This document shows, in pieces, positions 27,015 through 38,900 of a stretch of DNA of 64,000 nt. This DNA comes from Onchocerca volvulus (lineage: Eukaryota > Nematoda > Chromadorea > Rhabditida > Onchocercidae), in NCBI GenBank assembly GCA_000499405.2, contig HG738144.1, positions 62,001 through 126,000 on the forward strand, read 5' to 3'. The notes under the pieces were generated by a model. That model did not search any database. It was not told the DNA's origin and saw nothing but the letters and a program-made list of their open reading frames with translations. The position numbers and the translations under genes are program-made. Each line of letters starts with the position of its first letter. Position 1 is the stretch's first letter.

Positions 27015-29412
27015 TTAAAGGATGAAATTCTGGTTTAGAAAGGAAAAATCCGGATATTCTGGTTCATGATGCCATTTTCGGACATCCGGATCACTCAATA
27101 AATACGTCCAATGTGTCTCATGAAAATAATTCAAATAATTTTTTAATCTCAATGGTATTGGAAGATTTTTCACAAATCGGCCGTATAAAAGTTGTGATGT
27201 TGGAAATAATTTGCGTATAGCAAGACGGCATAAATGTAAAAGTGTTGATACCTAAAAAAAGATATCTATGATTTGAAAAGTTGAAAATTTTTTAAAACAT
27301 TTGATCAAAAATTGAAAGTTATACAAAAAAAAATAAAATAAAATATTATAGCATTGATTTTTGTTTTTTTGAAAATTTTTCGAAAATCTGCAAAAAATAT
27401 CAATTTTGCCATGTCAATTTTTTTTTTTTTTTTTTTTTATCAATTTTGCAATATCAATTTTTTTTTTTTTTCTTGCTACCCTATCTAGTATAATATATTG
27501 TAATTTAGGAGAAAATTTGAATTTATTTGTTTATAATTTGAATTTTTTTTTGTATTTTTCGATAAATTTATAATTTCGAAGGATTGTTTAGGAACAAAAA
27601 AAAAAAAATAAGATATTCGAAATTTTTTTTTACCTTTGGTATATTAGAGCCAACAATATCAGCTATTTCATTACAACAATTTGGTAAATTTGGTGAAAAA
27701 TATAGCAATACTTTTAACAATCCTTGAATATCTTGATCTTCTTCTTCATCATCGAATTTTTTGATATCTTGTAAGAGTGAATAGCCATTTTTACATTTGC
27801 ACCAATTCTTCAAAATGAAATATTTTTAAATAAGTTTTTTCTTTTGATCTTTCCGTTTGATATCAATGGCAAATTCAAAAATTATTCTAGATGTTGTTGC
27901 AAAAATTTAGCCATGATACGATCATATGACTTCTTCCGGTAATTAATTAATTAATTAATTGAGAATAATTAATTTGAAAAATGGAAAAATTGAAATAAAT
28001 TAATTGAAAACTAGGATAATTAATTTTGGAAAAATTTTTTAAATTAAATACTACTTTTTATTTGTTAGACAATAAATAAGAATTAAGTAAATGATAGAAA
28101 ATTAAATGATGAAAAATATTGCAAACAAACTTTTAGCATTGGATCTAATCCACAAGCTAATAGTGAAAAGAATTCATAAGTTTCAATCCAATATACACTG
28201 ATAAGTAATACATCTGGTACATCACATTTTCTTCCATCACTTTAAAAAAAATATATAAATTAATTTGATATTTTTGCGAATAATTTTAAAAAGTATTACC
28301 AATCTATATATCTATTTACGAATAATTTAAAAAAAGTATTACCAGTCTATTTATCTATTTGCGAATAATTTAAAAAAAGTATTACCAGTCTATTTATCTA
28401 TTTGCGAATAATTTAAAAAAGTATTACCAATCTACTTATCTATTTGCGAATAATTTAAAAAAAGTATTACCAGTCTATTTATCTATTTGCGAATAATTAA
28501 AAAAAGTATTACTAATCTATTTATCTATTTGCGAATAATTTATAAAAGTATTATCAATCTATTTATTTATGAAATAAATGCATTCTCTTCTTTTTTTTTC
28601 GGCATAGTTCGGTACATTTTTTTTATATGAAAGTATTTCAATATTAATTATGTTAGAAGCAATTCAAAATATTTAAACAGTTGAATGAATAAAATAGAGT
28701 AAATTATATGATAGGTAATAAAAAATAGAAATGATATACATTTTTTTTCCAATCGAATTTTTTAATATTTCACTAATTTGAGAAAAAAAAAAAAGAACAT
28801 TTTGTTTAAAATCTCTTAATAATTAACAAATGTAATAATAATTAAAAACTTTTTTTTTTTATCTCTTCGAGTATTGAAATTTTTCGTTTAAAAAAAAAAA
28901 AAATATTATTTGTTTTGTTTGAAATGAAAATAGTCACCTCATTGTATTAATATCGATATCGTTTTTTAAAAATGTCTCCACAGTTAACCACATACTATCT
29001 CGACAAAGACAGGATAAAAAAGGTAAAATACTTTTGCTTTCGCAATCGATCTAAATAGAAAAATGAAAATTAAATTTAAATTACCCATTGAATGTTTCAC
29101 ATAATATCAATTTTATACAATTTTTGTTAAAATATCAAAAGATGAAAAAAAAATTTTAAGTTGCGAAAAAAAATTTTTTATATTATTAAAAAAAAAAGGA
29201 GGGAAAAATGAATAAATAGAAAAAGAAATCAACAATCAATATATTACTTTGGGACCATCTTTAGTTTTTACGAGAAATGAAGGATGAATTTTCGGATAAA
29301 ATAGTTTCTTTAAGGGTAGATGACTACACCAGTTTCGTGGAAAGATATTATCTTCCTGTTCACTTATACTTTCATCGAATTCGCTATCAGTATTTTCACT
29401 ATCAGATTCCAT
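27015..29412 (-). CDS. Ankyrin-repeat/SOCS-box protein (ASB-like)
   Basis: Five exons on minus: 29412-29248, 29050-28938, 28239-28131, 27807-27634 and 27251-27015, all with GT/AG ends and consistent phase, giving 265 aa. The N-terminus is acidic (MESDSENTDSEFDES). Residues about 70-130 look like two degenerate ankyrin repeats: VETFLKNDIDINT, and LLISVYWIETYEFFSLLACG followed by LDPML. The last exon starts with STLLHLCRLAIRKLF and continues to LPIPLRLKNYLNY, a typical SOCS box, which in ASB proteins binds Elongin B/C and Cullin 5. The likely role is substrate adaptor of an E3 ubiquitin ligase; the SOCS-box end recalls vertebrate ASB17. A TTTTAAG 3' splice site 8 bases before the ATG suggests SL trans-splicing. 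The SOCS-box assignment is firm; the ankyrin repeats are weaker, and the substrate is unknown. Confidence 0.83.
28273..28572. repeat. 43-bp tandem repeat in an intron
   Basis: About seven head-to-tail copies of a roughly 43-base unit, TATTTGCGAATAATTTAAA followed by AAAAGTATTACCAGTCTATTTATC. The array sits inside the 698-base intron between exons 2 and 3 of the SOCS-box gene, about 35 bases from the acceptor of exon 3. Middle copies are nearly identical, outer copies diverge. Confidence 0.9.
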
Positions 29413-29425
29413 TGATATGCTTAAA
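29413..29425 (-). promoter_or_regulatory. Putative SL trans-splice acceptor of the SOCS-box gene
   Basis: On minus, a TATTTTAAG acceptor is followed by CATATCA and then the ATG, leaving only seven bases of 5' UTR. Such a leader is typical of a nematode trans-spliced mRNA. A cis-intron in the 5' UTR is the alternative. Confidence 0.5.
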
Positions 29426-30079
29426 ATAATTTAATAATTGTTAAAAGTCAAAATATTAAAAAAAAAAAAAGTATTTTCGAACAATTCTTAACAAAACAAA
29501 GCTTTCGAAAATCAAATACGCATTTTTTTTTTTTTTTTGAATGAGATGAAAAAAGAATAATTTTATAATTTTTGCATAAAATGAAGAAATTGGGTAATAT
29601 TATAATAGATATCAATTTGTAATAATTCTCTTTCAAGCAGTTACTTCTAATATTTTTTTTCGACTATGAATTTAAAATTTTCCTCAAATGTTTGGATGAA
29701 AAAACCTACTTATGCTGATGAAATATCCAATGATATCTTTATAATTTTGCTACAATTAAAATATGTGGCAATGAATTGTAAATGAAAGAATTACAACAAA
29801 AAAAAAATTGAAAAAGAAAGAAATATGAAGTCTGTTGAAAAGAATCGTTCACGATAAATAACAAATCGTGTATACAACAGATTCTCATAGCTCATTGAAG
29901 GTAAAGCTATGGTTTTAAAGGTCACAAGATGACCTTACCGCTTATAGGAATTGCAAAGACAAAGATTTCACAATATATTGCAAGAAAAATTTGAGTTAAG
30001 CCTAAAAAAGAGATTTTGACAAGTTAACCTTTCACACAAAAGACTCCAAACTGTTTTTCACACTGCTTCGATCTATGTC

Positions 30080-30350
30080 GGTGTAAAAATTGCCTTCAAT
30101 TCCGAAATTCCAACTTTTTAAATCCTTCGGAGCTCCTCTTCCTTACTGATCTCCATCGTGTCGTCTGTTGATTGGTTGACCTCACTTTCTTTATTTGTGA
30201 GTTGCAACATTTTAGGGATTAATATACTTATCCATTTGGCGGTAAACATGTTTATCGTCCCTTTGAAACATGTCGTCCCACTTGACATTTAGCACTCCTT
30301 GTTTACAATAATTGTTGTGAGCGCTACTTACAATTCGATGTTCCTCTTAT
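30080..30350 (-). repeat. Dispersed element 1, minus-strand copy
   Basis: Read on minus, the segment has ATTATTGTAAACAAGGAGTG, then GATAAACATGTTTACCGCC, then GTGAGGTCAACCAATCA and a GGAGATCAG..GAGGAGCTCC block. These blocks recur in the same order at 49640-50085 (in part), 43437-43800, 50560-51060, 54300-54690 and 59480-60060. Confidence 0.75.
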
Positions 30351-30875
30351 CAAAAATGTGATGGATGAAAAAAAAAAAAAAAAAAGGTTAATCTATACAA
30401 AAAAAACACGTGCCTATTCGAATGCAACATTTTTTCAAATTTTCAAAGCATGTCAGAACAACTGAACACCGGAAAATGATTTTTTTGCTCGTAATGCAAA
30501 TGATTAGTAACATTCTTGCATGTGCAATCATTTCCTCGTAATTCTAATCTCTGCCATAATCTAACAAGCACAACTATCGCATGATAAAAAAAAAAATGCA
30601 TAGCTGTATCCCATAAAAAAAAAAAAAAAAATTCTCAGCCTATCCTTAATAACAACACAGTTGTATTCATTATCAATCCTCCATCTTCTATCATTTTCGA
30701 ATTTATCCAAGTCAGCGATAGGTCGTCTCTACAACCCGTCCCTTATTACTCCTTTATTATATTAGTAGTCTCGCAATTAATTTTTCCGTGTTATTGATTT
30801 AATATCTGTAATTATCACATTTATTGATGTAATGCTTGTATCTGTCGTGCTTTGCATTATCAAGTTTTTCTAAAT

Positions 30876-30897
30876 GGTTTAATTACCCAAGTTTGAG
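30876..30897 (+). ncRNA. SL1 spliced-leader sequence, full 22 nt (locus status uncertain)
   Basis: All 22 bases match nematode SL1, from GGTTTAATTACCC to AAGTTTGAG. They are followed by GTTGCA, so a GT donor dinucleotide is present but not the usual GTAAAC-type donor. I do not see the Sm-site text (AATTTTTGG-like) expected within the next 100 bases, nor 5S rRNA nearby. It may be a divergent SL RNA gene, an SL RNA pseudogene, or the 5' end of a retroposed trans-spliced mRNA; an A-run (from about 31014) follows about 120 bases later. The identity of the 22 bases is certain; their function is not. Confidence 0.6.
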
Positions 30898-31930
30898 GTT
30901 GCACTGAGAGCAAAATTTCCCGACAAAGCAATCGTATGAAGAATTTGCAACGTTGCATCAAAAGTAACAATGAATATTTACATTTTCATTTACAAGTATG
31001 GATGAGGTATACTGAAAAAAAAAAAAAAGTTAAGCAGGGATAAGATGAAAAAAAAAAAAAAAATTCTACAAATTTCTATTCGTAAGACCGTAAAATTGAT
31101 TTGTGTTCGATCTGAAATTGATCTTTAGCTCATAACACTGAAATTTTGCCTTCCTTTTCATTCCTGAAACGTTTAATTCCTGGAAGTTTGCGTTAATTTT
31201 AAATTGAAGGAAAGGAAAAAAACCTATCTGAAAAAAATTTTTTTTTCTAAATTCAGTTATCATTGCTTTTATAGTTGTTTCATGAAATTACTGATACCAT
31301 ATTTGAAATATTTTTTGTATATTTTTTATAATACTTAAATGTATATATATATTTTTTTTTCACAAATCTACAGTTCTAGAAATAATCTGAGAGTTGCTTT
31401 CGAAGTCTGAATAATATTCAGTACGAAAAATTATGTTCTGAAAATGAATCATCTAAAAAAGGAATTTAATTATGTAATACAGTTTATCATTTTTGATTAT
31501 TTCTGGAAGAATTGCGAGAATAGTAGGATTTCTTTATGAAATAAAATTATCAGACTTGCGACATATGCGATATATGCTAAATTTTGGATACAAAATTTTA
31601 ATTTCATTTTCCGAATTGCCATGCTATACTGATCTCTCATACATTTCTTATAAATTGTTTATAAATATAAAACAAGCGAAGATGAGCGATATAGCAAAAT
31701 TGGTTGTGCAGATCAATTTTAATTGCATTTCATCAGTAAACAGATGATAAAGTTGATACTCAAACTTCATGTGAAATATATATTTTCGCTTAGGATGCGA
31801 TTTTTTGACAAAAAAATTGATCCATTATCATGTTTATAATAAGTGTTGTTAATTTGATGCTTTTAGCCAAGTATCGTCTGAGATTTATCATTTGGAAAAT
31901 ATATTATTCCCCGGAAATCTACAAGTTAAT

Positions 31931-32119
31931 TACGAACATGTTTTGCGATAAAATATATCATAGATCATTTGTTAGTATTTAATTAAGCTTAGTGCTTATG
32001 AATGGTGATAAAATGTGATATAAGTGTGCGAGTGCGCCAAAATATTTCCTTATTTTTAGGGCTGAATTAGAATTTACGAACATGTTTTGCGATAAAATAG
32101 GTCATAGATCATTTGTTAG
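31931..32119. repeat. 45-bp direct repeat pair
   Basis: TACGAACATGTTTTGCGATA followed by AAATA.nTCATAGATCATTTGTTAG occurs at 31931-31975 and again at 32075-32119, with two mismatches. About 100 unrelated bases separate them. Confidence 0.85.
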
Positions 32120-33449
32120 CAAATGCTATTTCTTTCATTATAATTTTCGTATTTATCCGCTTTTTTTCTATATAAATAAATATTATATTTCGGTATTAAT
32201 AAGTGTATTGTTAAGTATTTTGAAACGTTTTTTCTTCATAAATATTGATAATAAACATCTTGTTATCATCATTATTACTGTTACTATTATTGAAAAATAA
32301 TAACGAAATAAAACAATTATTGAAACTATATTATTTCCAAAATTCATATAATTTCAAGAATAAACCAGCAAAAAAAAAAAAAAAAAAAAATTGCTGATGA
32401 CAGGAGAGAAAGGGAATAATTAGAGAACAAACCGAAGAAAATACAAGATAAAAAGCAAAAATAAATTTTTAAAAAATGGAGAAAAACATTGGGAATCTCG
32501 AAGGATTCATTAGACAGATTTTGTCAAAATTTCAAAGGTTGATTAGTGATAATGATAATAATGAAAGTCATAATACAATACGATAAAATAAGGTAAGATA
32601 ATTTTGTATATAAAAATGCGTAAATTACTAAAGTTTGAAATATCCTTTGTTGATTTAAGGCTGATCCAATGAAAAAAAAAAAAACAATTAAATAAATAAA
32701 TGGAAAGAAATATTTTGCATGAAATCAATTAAAAATTATTGTTTATTCATTTTTTCTTTTTTTCTTTCATGAAAAATATCATTTGTTGGATTAAATTTCC
32801 TCATTTTTTTCTATTTCTTCAATTATATTCTAAAAATTTCTTTTTTTTTTTCATTTATTGAAAAATTGGAATATTATCATTATCAAATAATATACTATTG
32901 TTATCATTATTTCATTATCATTTATCGAAATAATCAAAATCTTAATACTACCAATATTCGAAAGTCTACATAAAATCTAGTAAGTAATATATCTTCTAAT
33001 AATAATACATTCTAATGATTAATAGATTATGAAACAACGATTTTTACTGGATGTTAATTCTTTCAGAATGAATTATTAACTGTATTTGTCTGGGATTTAG
33101 GAGCATCTTTGCTTCAGAAATTTATACCATTGAATCAGAAAAATGAGTACGAACTTTAAATCGTCATAAAAAACGGATTCTTTTATTCAATAGCTAACAA
33201 TGCATAACTTAGACAAACTATCAAATTGTAATAATGGTCAAAGTGAATGATATTTGACCTTTTTTAAAATTAAATTCTTGCACATTACAGCTTAATGGAG
33301 AGCAAACACATCATTTGCTCATCTTAAAAAAAAAAAAAAAATTGCGGCACTTAATTTCATCTTCAATCAATCCAATCAATCGTTTAATTCAGTTGTTTGT
33401 ATCTTGCATAGCACAAAGTCTCAACTGATATAAAGCTCATTTATAATAA

Positions 33450-33488
33450 TTTATTTGGTTAAATTTTTCTTTAATTTAACCAAATAAA
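33450..33488. repeat. Perfect 16-bp inverted repeat (hairpin)
   Basis: The arms TTTATTTGGTTAAATT (33450-33465) and AATTTAACCAAATAAA (33473-33488) are exact reverse complements with a 7-base loop TTTCTTT. Nothing around it shows a role. It could be a cruciform or the end of a small foldback element. Confidence 0.7.
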
Positions 33489-34789
33489 AAATGAATAAAA
33501 GAATGATTAAATAGTTTTCTTGAGCGAAAAAATGAAAAAAAAAAAAATTAAAATCTTAGCCAAAAGAAAAAAAAATAAACAGAATTAAAATTGAAATTTA
33601 AAGCAAATTCAAATATATAACTTTCAAACGGTTAATTTTACTGCTGATAAAGTTTCGTATCAATGAGTGATAGTATCGGGTGAATAAAACAAATTAGGCC
33701 TTTTTCATTTTTATTTCTTAATGCACCAAATTCTTCTTTGCAACTGCGAAAAATAAAAAATTGAAATTTCAAAAATTCTTTTTATTTATGCAAAATTTAC
33801 TGATAATAATTAAATTAAGTAATTTTTAAAATTTCAAATAAACGACAAATTTTCGAGTTTGTCCAAAAACACAATCTAATTTCTTCTTTTTCTCATTCCT
33901 AAAATTATTTGAAATCTTGCAATATCAATTGAGCAATACATCGCATAAATTCCATCATTAGCTAAATTATTCATCATGAAATGATGAACAACACATCTTT
34001 GATCTTTAAAAATAAAAAACTTGAAGCGATAAAATCTGATCATATTTTCGCTGTACGTACGACTTCTCTTGCGATTACTGTTCAACTGAGCACATATTAT
34101 TTGCTCAAATAATTTATACTTTCTCTTCTTTTCATTTAATATTTTCTTATAAAAAAAAAGGTGGCATTTATTTTAATTCGGATTTTTTTCTTTTTTTCGA
34201 ATTCTTTCATATCATATTTGATGTGAATATAATTGATGGAAGGAAAATTTGTTGTAATCAAACAATAATAAATTGATTTTTTGAGATTTGCATAATCCCA
34301 AACTTAAAAAAGCAATAAATGAAAATACGAAAGAAAAGTTAAACTCATTATATGATAATTTAATCTGAGAGAAATTTCTTTATAACTTATTTTTATCTAC
34401 TAATAAATAATTTGAAGTTAAAAATATTTCTGAATTGGAATTGGAATAGACTAACATTGAATTAACATTTTACATGAATTTGTTGCGAAAATTTTTAAAT
34501 TGTCAAAATCCTGAAAAAATTTGCAACTAAAAAACATTTGCCGTTCAAGGCAGAAATTTGAAAAAGCTTGAAGAGCATAAATTTGTATTTCAATATTTTT
34601 CATTTTGTATTAAAATAATTGCAAATGGTATTGAGCAGATTCAAATTTGTTGCAAATAGATCAAAAATTAAGAATAACAATTTATGAATTGAGCCACATT
34701 TCAAAAAAAAAAAAATTCTTCAGGATTTTCAGAAAATGTTCTTTCCTCATATTTCTCCGCTTGTAATGCTCCAGAAAGATATCATAACA

Positions 34790-35270
34790 AGCGAATCATG
34801 ATGTCGCAGAAAGTGAAAAAAAGATTCTTATGAGAGAATCTTCGTCGTTTCTAAGAAAACTAAAAGTTTCTCAGCAATGGAAGAAAGAGTTTCGAAACTT
34901 GCACGAAACTTAGTAAGTTGGTTGATTGCACGAAAACGTGATAAGTTGCACGTTGCAAAGTTGATAAGTTGCAAACTTGCACGAAACTTGATAAGTTGGT
35001 TGATTCTCAAAATTCACTTTTTGTTGCAAACAAAAATTAACGAAATTTATTCTTCAAAAATCATAACGAATTAAGCGAATCATGATGTCCCAGAAAGTGA
35101 AAAAAAGATTCTTATGAGAGAATCTTTGTCTCTTCTAAGAAAACTAAAAGTTTTTCAGAGTTTCGAAATTTGCACGATACTATAAGTTTTGGTGTATTCG
35201 CAAAATTCACTTTTTGTTGCGAACAAAAATTAACGAACTTTGTTCTTCAAAAATATTCCAATTTTCGACT
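34790..35270 (+). repeat. Dispersed repeat family 3, tandem copies 2 and 3
   Basis: Two direct copies start with AAGCGAATCATGATGTCnCAG at about 34791 and 35075 and continue with AAAAAAGATTCTTATGAGAG and the exon-like AAGAAAACTAAAAGTTTyTC. The first copy has an internal tandem expansion of GTTGCACGAAACTTGATAAG at 34910-35000. Both end near TTTGTTGCrAACAAAAATTA. Confidence 0.8.
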
Positions 35271-35975
35271 GAATATTCATATCAACTATTTTTTTTCTTT
35301 TTAATTTAAAAAAAAAAAAAATAATCATTTTATGCCCATAATGAATGATATAGTAGAAAAATATGGAGTGCACTTTTTTAAATAAATAAAAACGAAATGT
35401 TTTTTTTTCAATTAAAAATATTATTTACAAATATATTTACTCGTTTTTTTTTTTTGTATAAATACATACAAAATATTTTGTGAATATATAAAAATACGTG
35501 ATGCATGATAAATTTCAATTATTCAATTAAAAAAAAAAAAAATTATTTTTGCAAGACTAATAATATTGATTGCAAATTAAATAGTTTTAGCAATATTGTG
35601 ATAAATTGAAGAAAAAAGTTAATTTTAAGTTTAAAATTCAAGAAATGTTATCAATTTTTTTGCCAATTAAGCCATCTAAATATATTTAAATCGCTAATTT
35701 GTAATAAAGATCAATTAAAGCTATTTTTCGATTTTTTATATATTTTTTTATCGACAATAAATTGAAAATCAATAATTATCAATGATGATTATATGTAAGC
35801 AAAAACATTGAATTGATTTTTGGTATTTTTACTTTTTTCTTCATAATTTTAAACATATATATATATTATCTAATTATTACGATGAAATATTATAAGAAAA
35901 AAAAATGATATTGTGATAATTTTGATCATTTTTTTATCAAATTATTCAAATTCTAATGCCAAATTTTCGTCTTCA

Positions 35976-38900
35976 TCAACAGTTCAGAGTTGAACAGCAA
36001 ACTTTGTAACCATATCGATACGACATGACACAATTCGGTGTATCCGGAAATGGACAACGGCCAATTTCAGTACACTGTAATGGTGTTCCGGTACCTGGAT
36101 AAAGTTGTACTTTGCCTAAAATTTCAAAAAAATTCAATTACTGATGTAAGATAAAACACAAAGAAAAATGTTGCTGAAATTTTACAGAACTTATTTCTCA
36201 AATTTAAATTTGCAATTTGGTGATTTTTTTTTTTTTTTAATCAATTATTTCTTTCTCCTCAAATATTTATCATTCAAAGATTCGTTTATTGTTTTATAAA
36301 ATTTCAAAGCAGCATAATAATAATGAATTGAAATTATCTCAATTATTCAATCAATATCATTTCATCATTTAAAAATAATATCATTTTGAAAAAAAAAAAA
36401 AAAAAAGTAAATGAAACAATCAAATTTTTTTATCAAAAAAAGAAAACTGTATTTCATTTTTTTCAATTTTTAAAAAAAAATTTTTTTTAAATAAATCAAA
36501 CCATAAATTTTATTCGCATTAGTACCACAACAAATATATCGTCCACCATTCATGCCTCCAGCATATTCACAAAAATAACCAACCGTACAAGGCCAATATA
36601 AACAATTTTTCGCAGTACCATTTACATATTCCACTTCAGCACGTGGATTACGACATTTTGCTAAAAATTTTTTTGTTTAACAAATTTCGCAATAATTTGA
36701 AATTAATTAATAAATGAATAAAAGGAAATGAAAAATGAAAGAAAAAAAAGAAATCAAGAAAAATGTATTCACAATCATTATCTTTATTTATATATTGTCA
36801 TATTTTCATATTTTTTTTTCACCATCTATTCATTCAAATAAAATTTTGCTTTCAAAAAATTCAAATTAATTAATGGAAAAAACTAATTTGAGAAAATTAA
36901 AAATAAACAATAATATAGGTAAATTCAGGAATTTAATAATTGAAAATTAAAAATTTTTTAAATCAAAAATTAAATAACAAAATAATTAAATTTACGCTTT
37001 GAAATATCATCATCGTTTCGAATGTTGCAAAAACCATTGACACATGAAAGTGATCGATACCATCGATCGATACATTGTTCACTGTAAAGACATCTTTCAC
37101 CAAATCGAGCAGATGGATAACATTGTCCACCAATGGCTATTTGGTTTGCCGGACAAACTAAAATTTCAATCAATAAAAAAATGAAATTAGTATATTTATT
37201 TTGCAAAAAATTTGGCTAAATTAATTCAAACAAGTTAAAATGTAGTGATTTCTATAAATTTATTGAAATTTATAATTAAATCTAAACTAGTAATACTATT
37301 TCCGATATAAATTTCTAGCCTTATTAAATTTAAATATTTAGCATAATATTAATAATAATTCCATTGTTGTAAAATTTTAATTCTTAATAATTTTTAAATA
37401 TTTCTGAAATAATTTTTCACCTCTAACTTCATTCTTTTTCATCATCATCCATCATAATATTTCTCTCATTCAACAATTCAACCTTTTCTTCCTCTTTTTT
37501 TTTTTTTTTTTTTTTCTAAATTCGCTTCCTTTAAATTCTATTAATTTAGCTAGAAATTTTTTGCTTTCTTCTGATTTACTAATTAATTAGCTAAAAAAAA
37601 ACTTCAATCAATTTCTTCAAAAAAGAAGAAATTAAAATATTCTCACTTCACTTTCTCATCTAATAATTTTTTTTTTTCCAAATATAAACGAAAATAACTA
37701 TTGGAATTAAATTTGTTATTATTACTAACAAATAATATACATCTATATTCATTCGTAAATTAGTAATTATTAAATAGTTATTGCAAGTTTTATTTATTGA
37801 AATTAAGCTTTTTTTTTCTATTAATAATTTTAATAAACTAACTTCTAGAACGTGGAATACATTTGCTTCCATCAAAAGTATAATCCAATTGACAACTACA
37901 AATATTACCAATGCAAAAAGCACCAATATAACCACATTGTTGCGTATAATTACACAAAAAACCATATGTTACTTTTCGATAACATTCTCCTTTTATGAAA
38001 ACTTGATTTGATGGACAAAAATTCGAAACTGTAACAAATTTATTACAAATGTCTTAATGTAAAAATAAAAATTAATTTTAAAACTACCGTATTACGAATT
38101 ACTGTAATTTAAACCAACAAATACTACTGTATTGCAACCTACTACTGTATTGCAACCTTAAATTACTGTAATTGGGATATTATTGTATCAGAAAAACATA
38201 TAAAAAACGTAGTTCATTTATCAAAATTTGATTTGATGGACAAAAATTTGAAACTGTAACAAATAAATTGCAAATGCCTTAATGTAAAAATAAAAAATAA
38301 TTTTAAAACTATATTATTACGAATTACTGTAATTTAAACGAAGAAATATTACTGTATTGCATCTTCAGATTACTGTAATTGGAAAAATATAAAAGTACGA
38401 ATTTTTTATCTAAAAAAAAAACATATAAAAGTACGAATTTCTTTTTATCGTATTAGAAAAATATAAAAGTACGAATTTTTTTTAATGCTTGAATTAAAAA
38501 ATTTTCAAATAATTCTATGAAAATATTTTTTTCCTTCTTATCCATCCCTACAATTGTTCGGTATTTATAGCTTTTTCTTATATATTTTTTTCTCATATAT
38601 TTTAGTTTTTTTCTTTTTTTTTGTTATATATCTTAATTTTTTATATATTTCATGTATATTTTAATTTCTTGGCTATATGTATTTGGCTTAATCCCTTAAA
38701 AATAACCATAATTTTAGATCGAAAAACTTATAATGATGCAATTTAAGTTTCAATTTTGCAAAAATTTTTGCATAATAGGATTAGTTAGCCTAAAATTTTG
38801 ATTAAAAAAAAAAAAAATCTACTTGAAACACACGAATGACCATTGTAATGAGAATTGATATCGCATTGACATATATTTGAAATGCATGTTGCACCAGTTG

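Larger units (their letters stand above)
29426..35975. other. Intergenic region between SOCS-box and EB-module genes
   Basis: No gene is supported here. It holds a minus copy of dispersed element 1 (about 30080-30350), an SL1 sequence (30876-30897), long A runs, a 45-base direct repeat pair (31931-31975 and 32075-32119), a perfect 16-base hairpin (33450-33488), and two tandem copies of dispersed repeat family 3 (34790-35270). Open frames at 31493-31747 (plus) and 33876-34085 (minus) are unusually long for the composition but match nothing I recognise. Confidence 0.6.

Noticed and set aside
31493..31747. 84-codon open frame on plus, with less biased composition than its surroundings
   Set aside because: No known motif, no convincing splice sites, no paralogue in the window; could be a decayed exon but cannot be supported.
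33876..34085. 69-codon open frame on minus (CVVHHFMMNNLANDGIYAMYC)
   Set aside because: It opens from TTG rather than ATG, has no clear donor, and no neighbouring exon continues it. Possibly an isolated exon relic.
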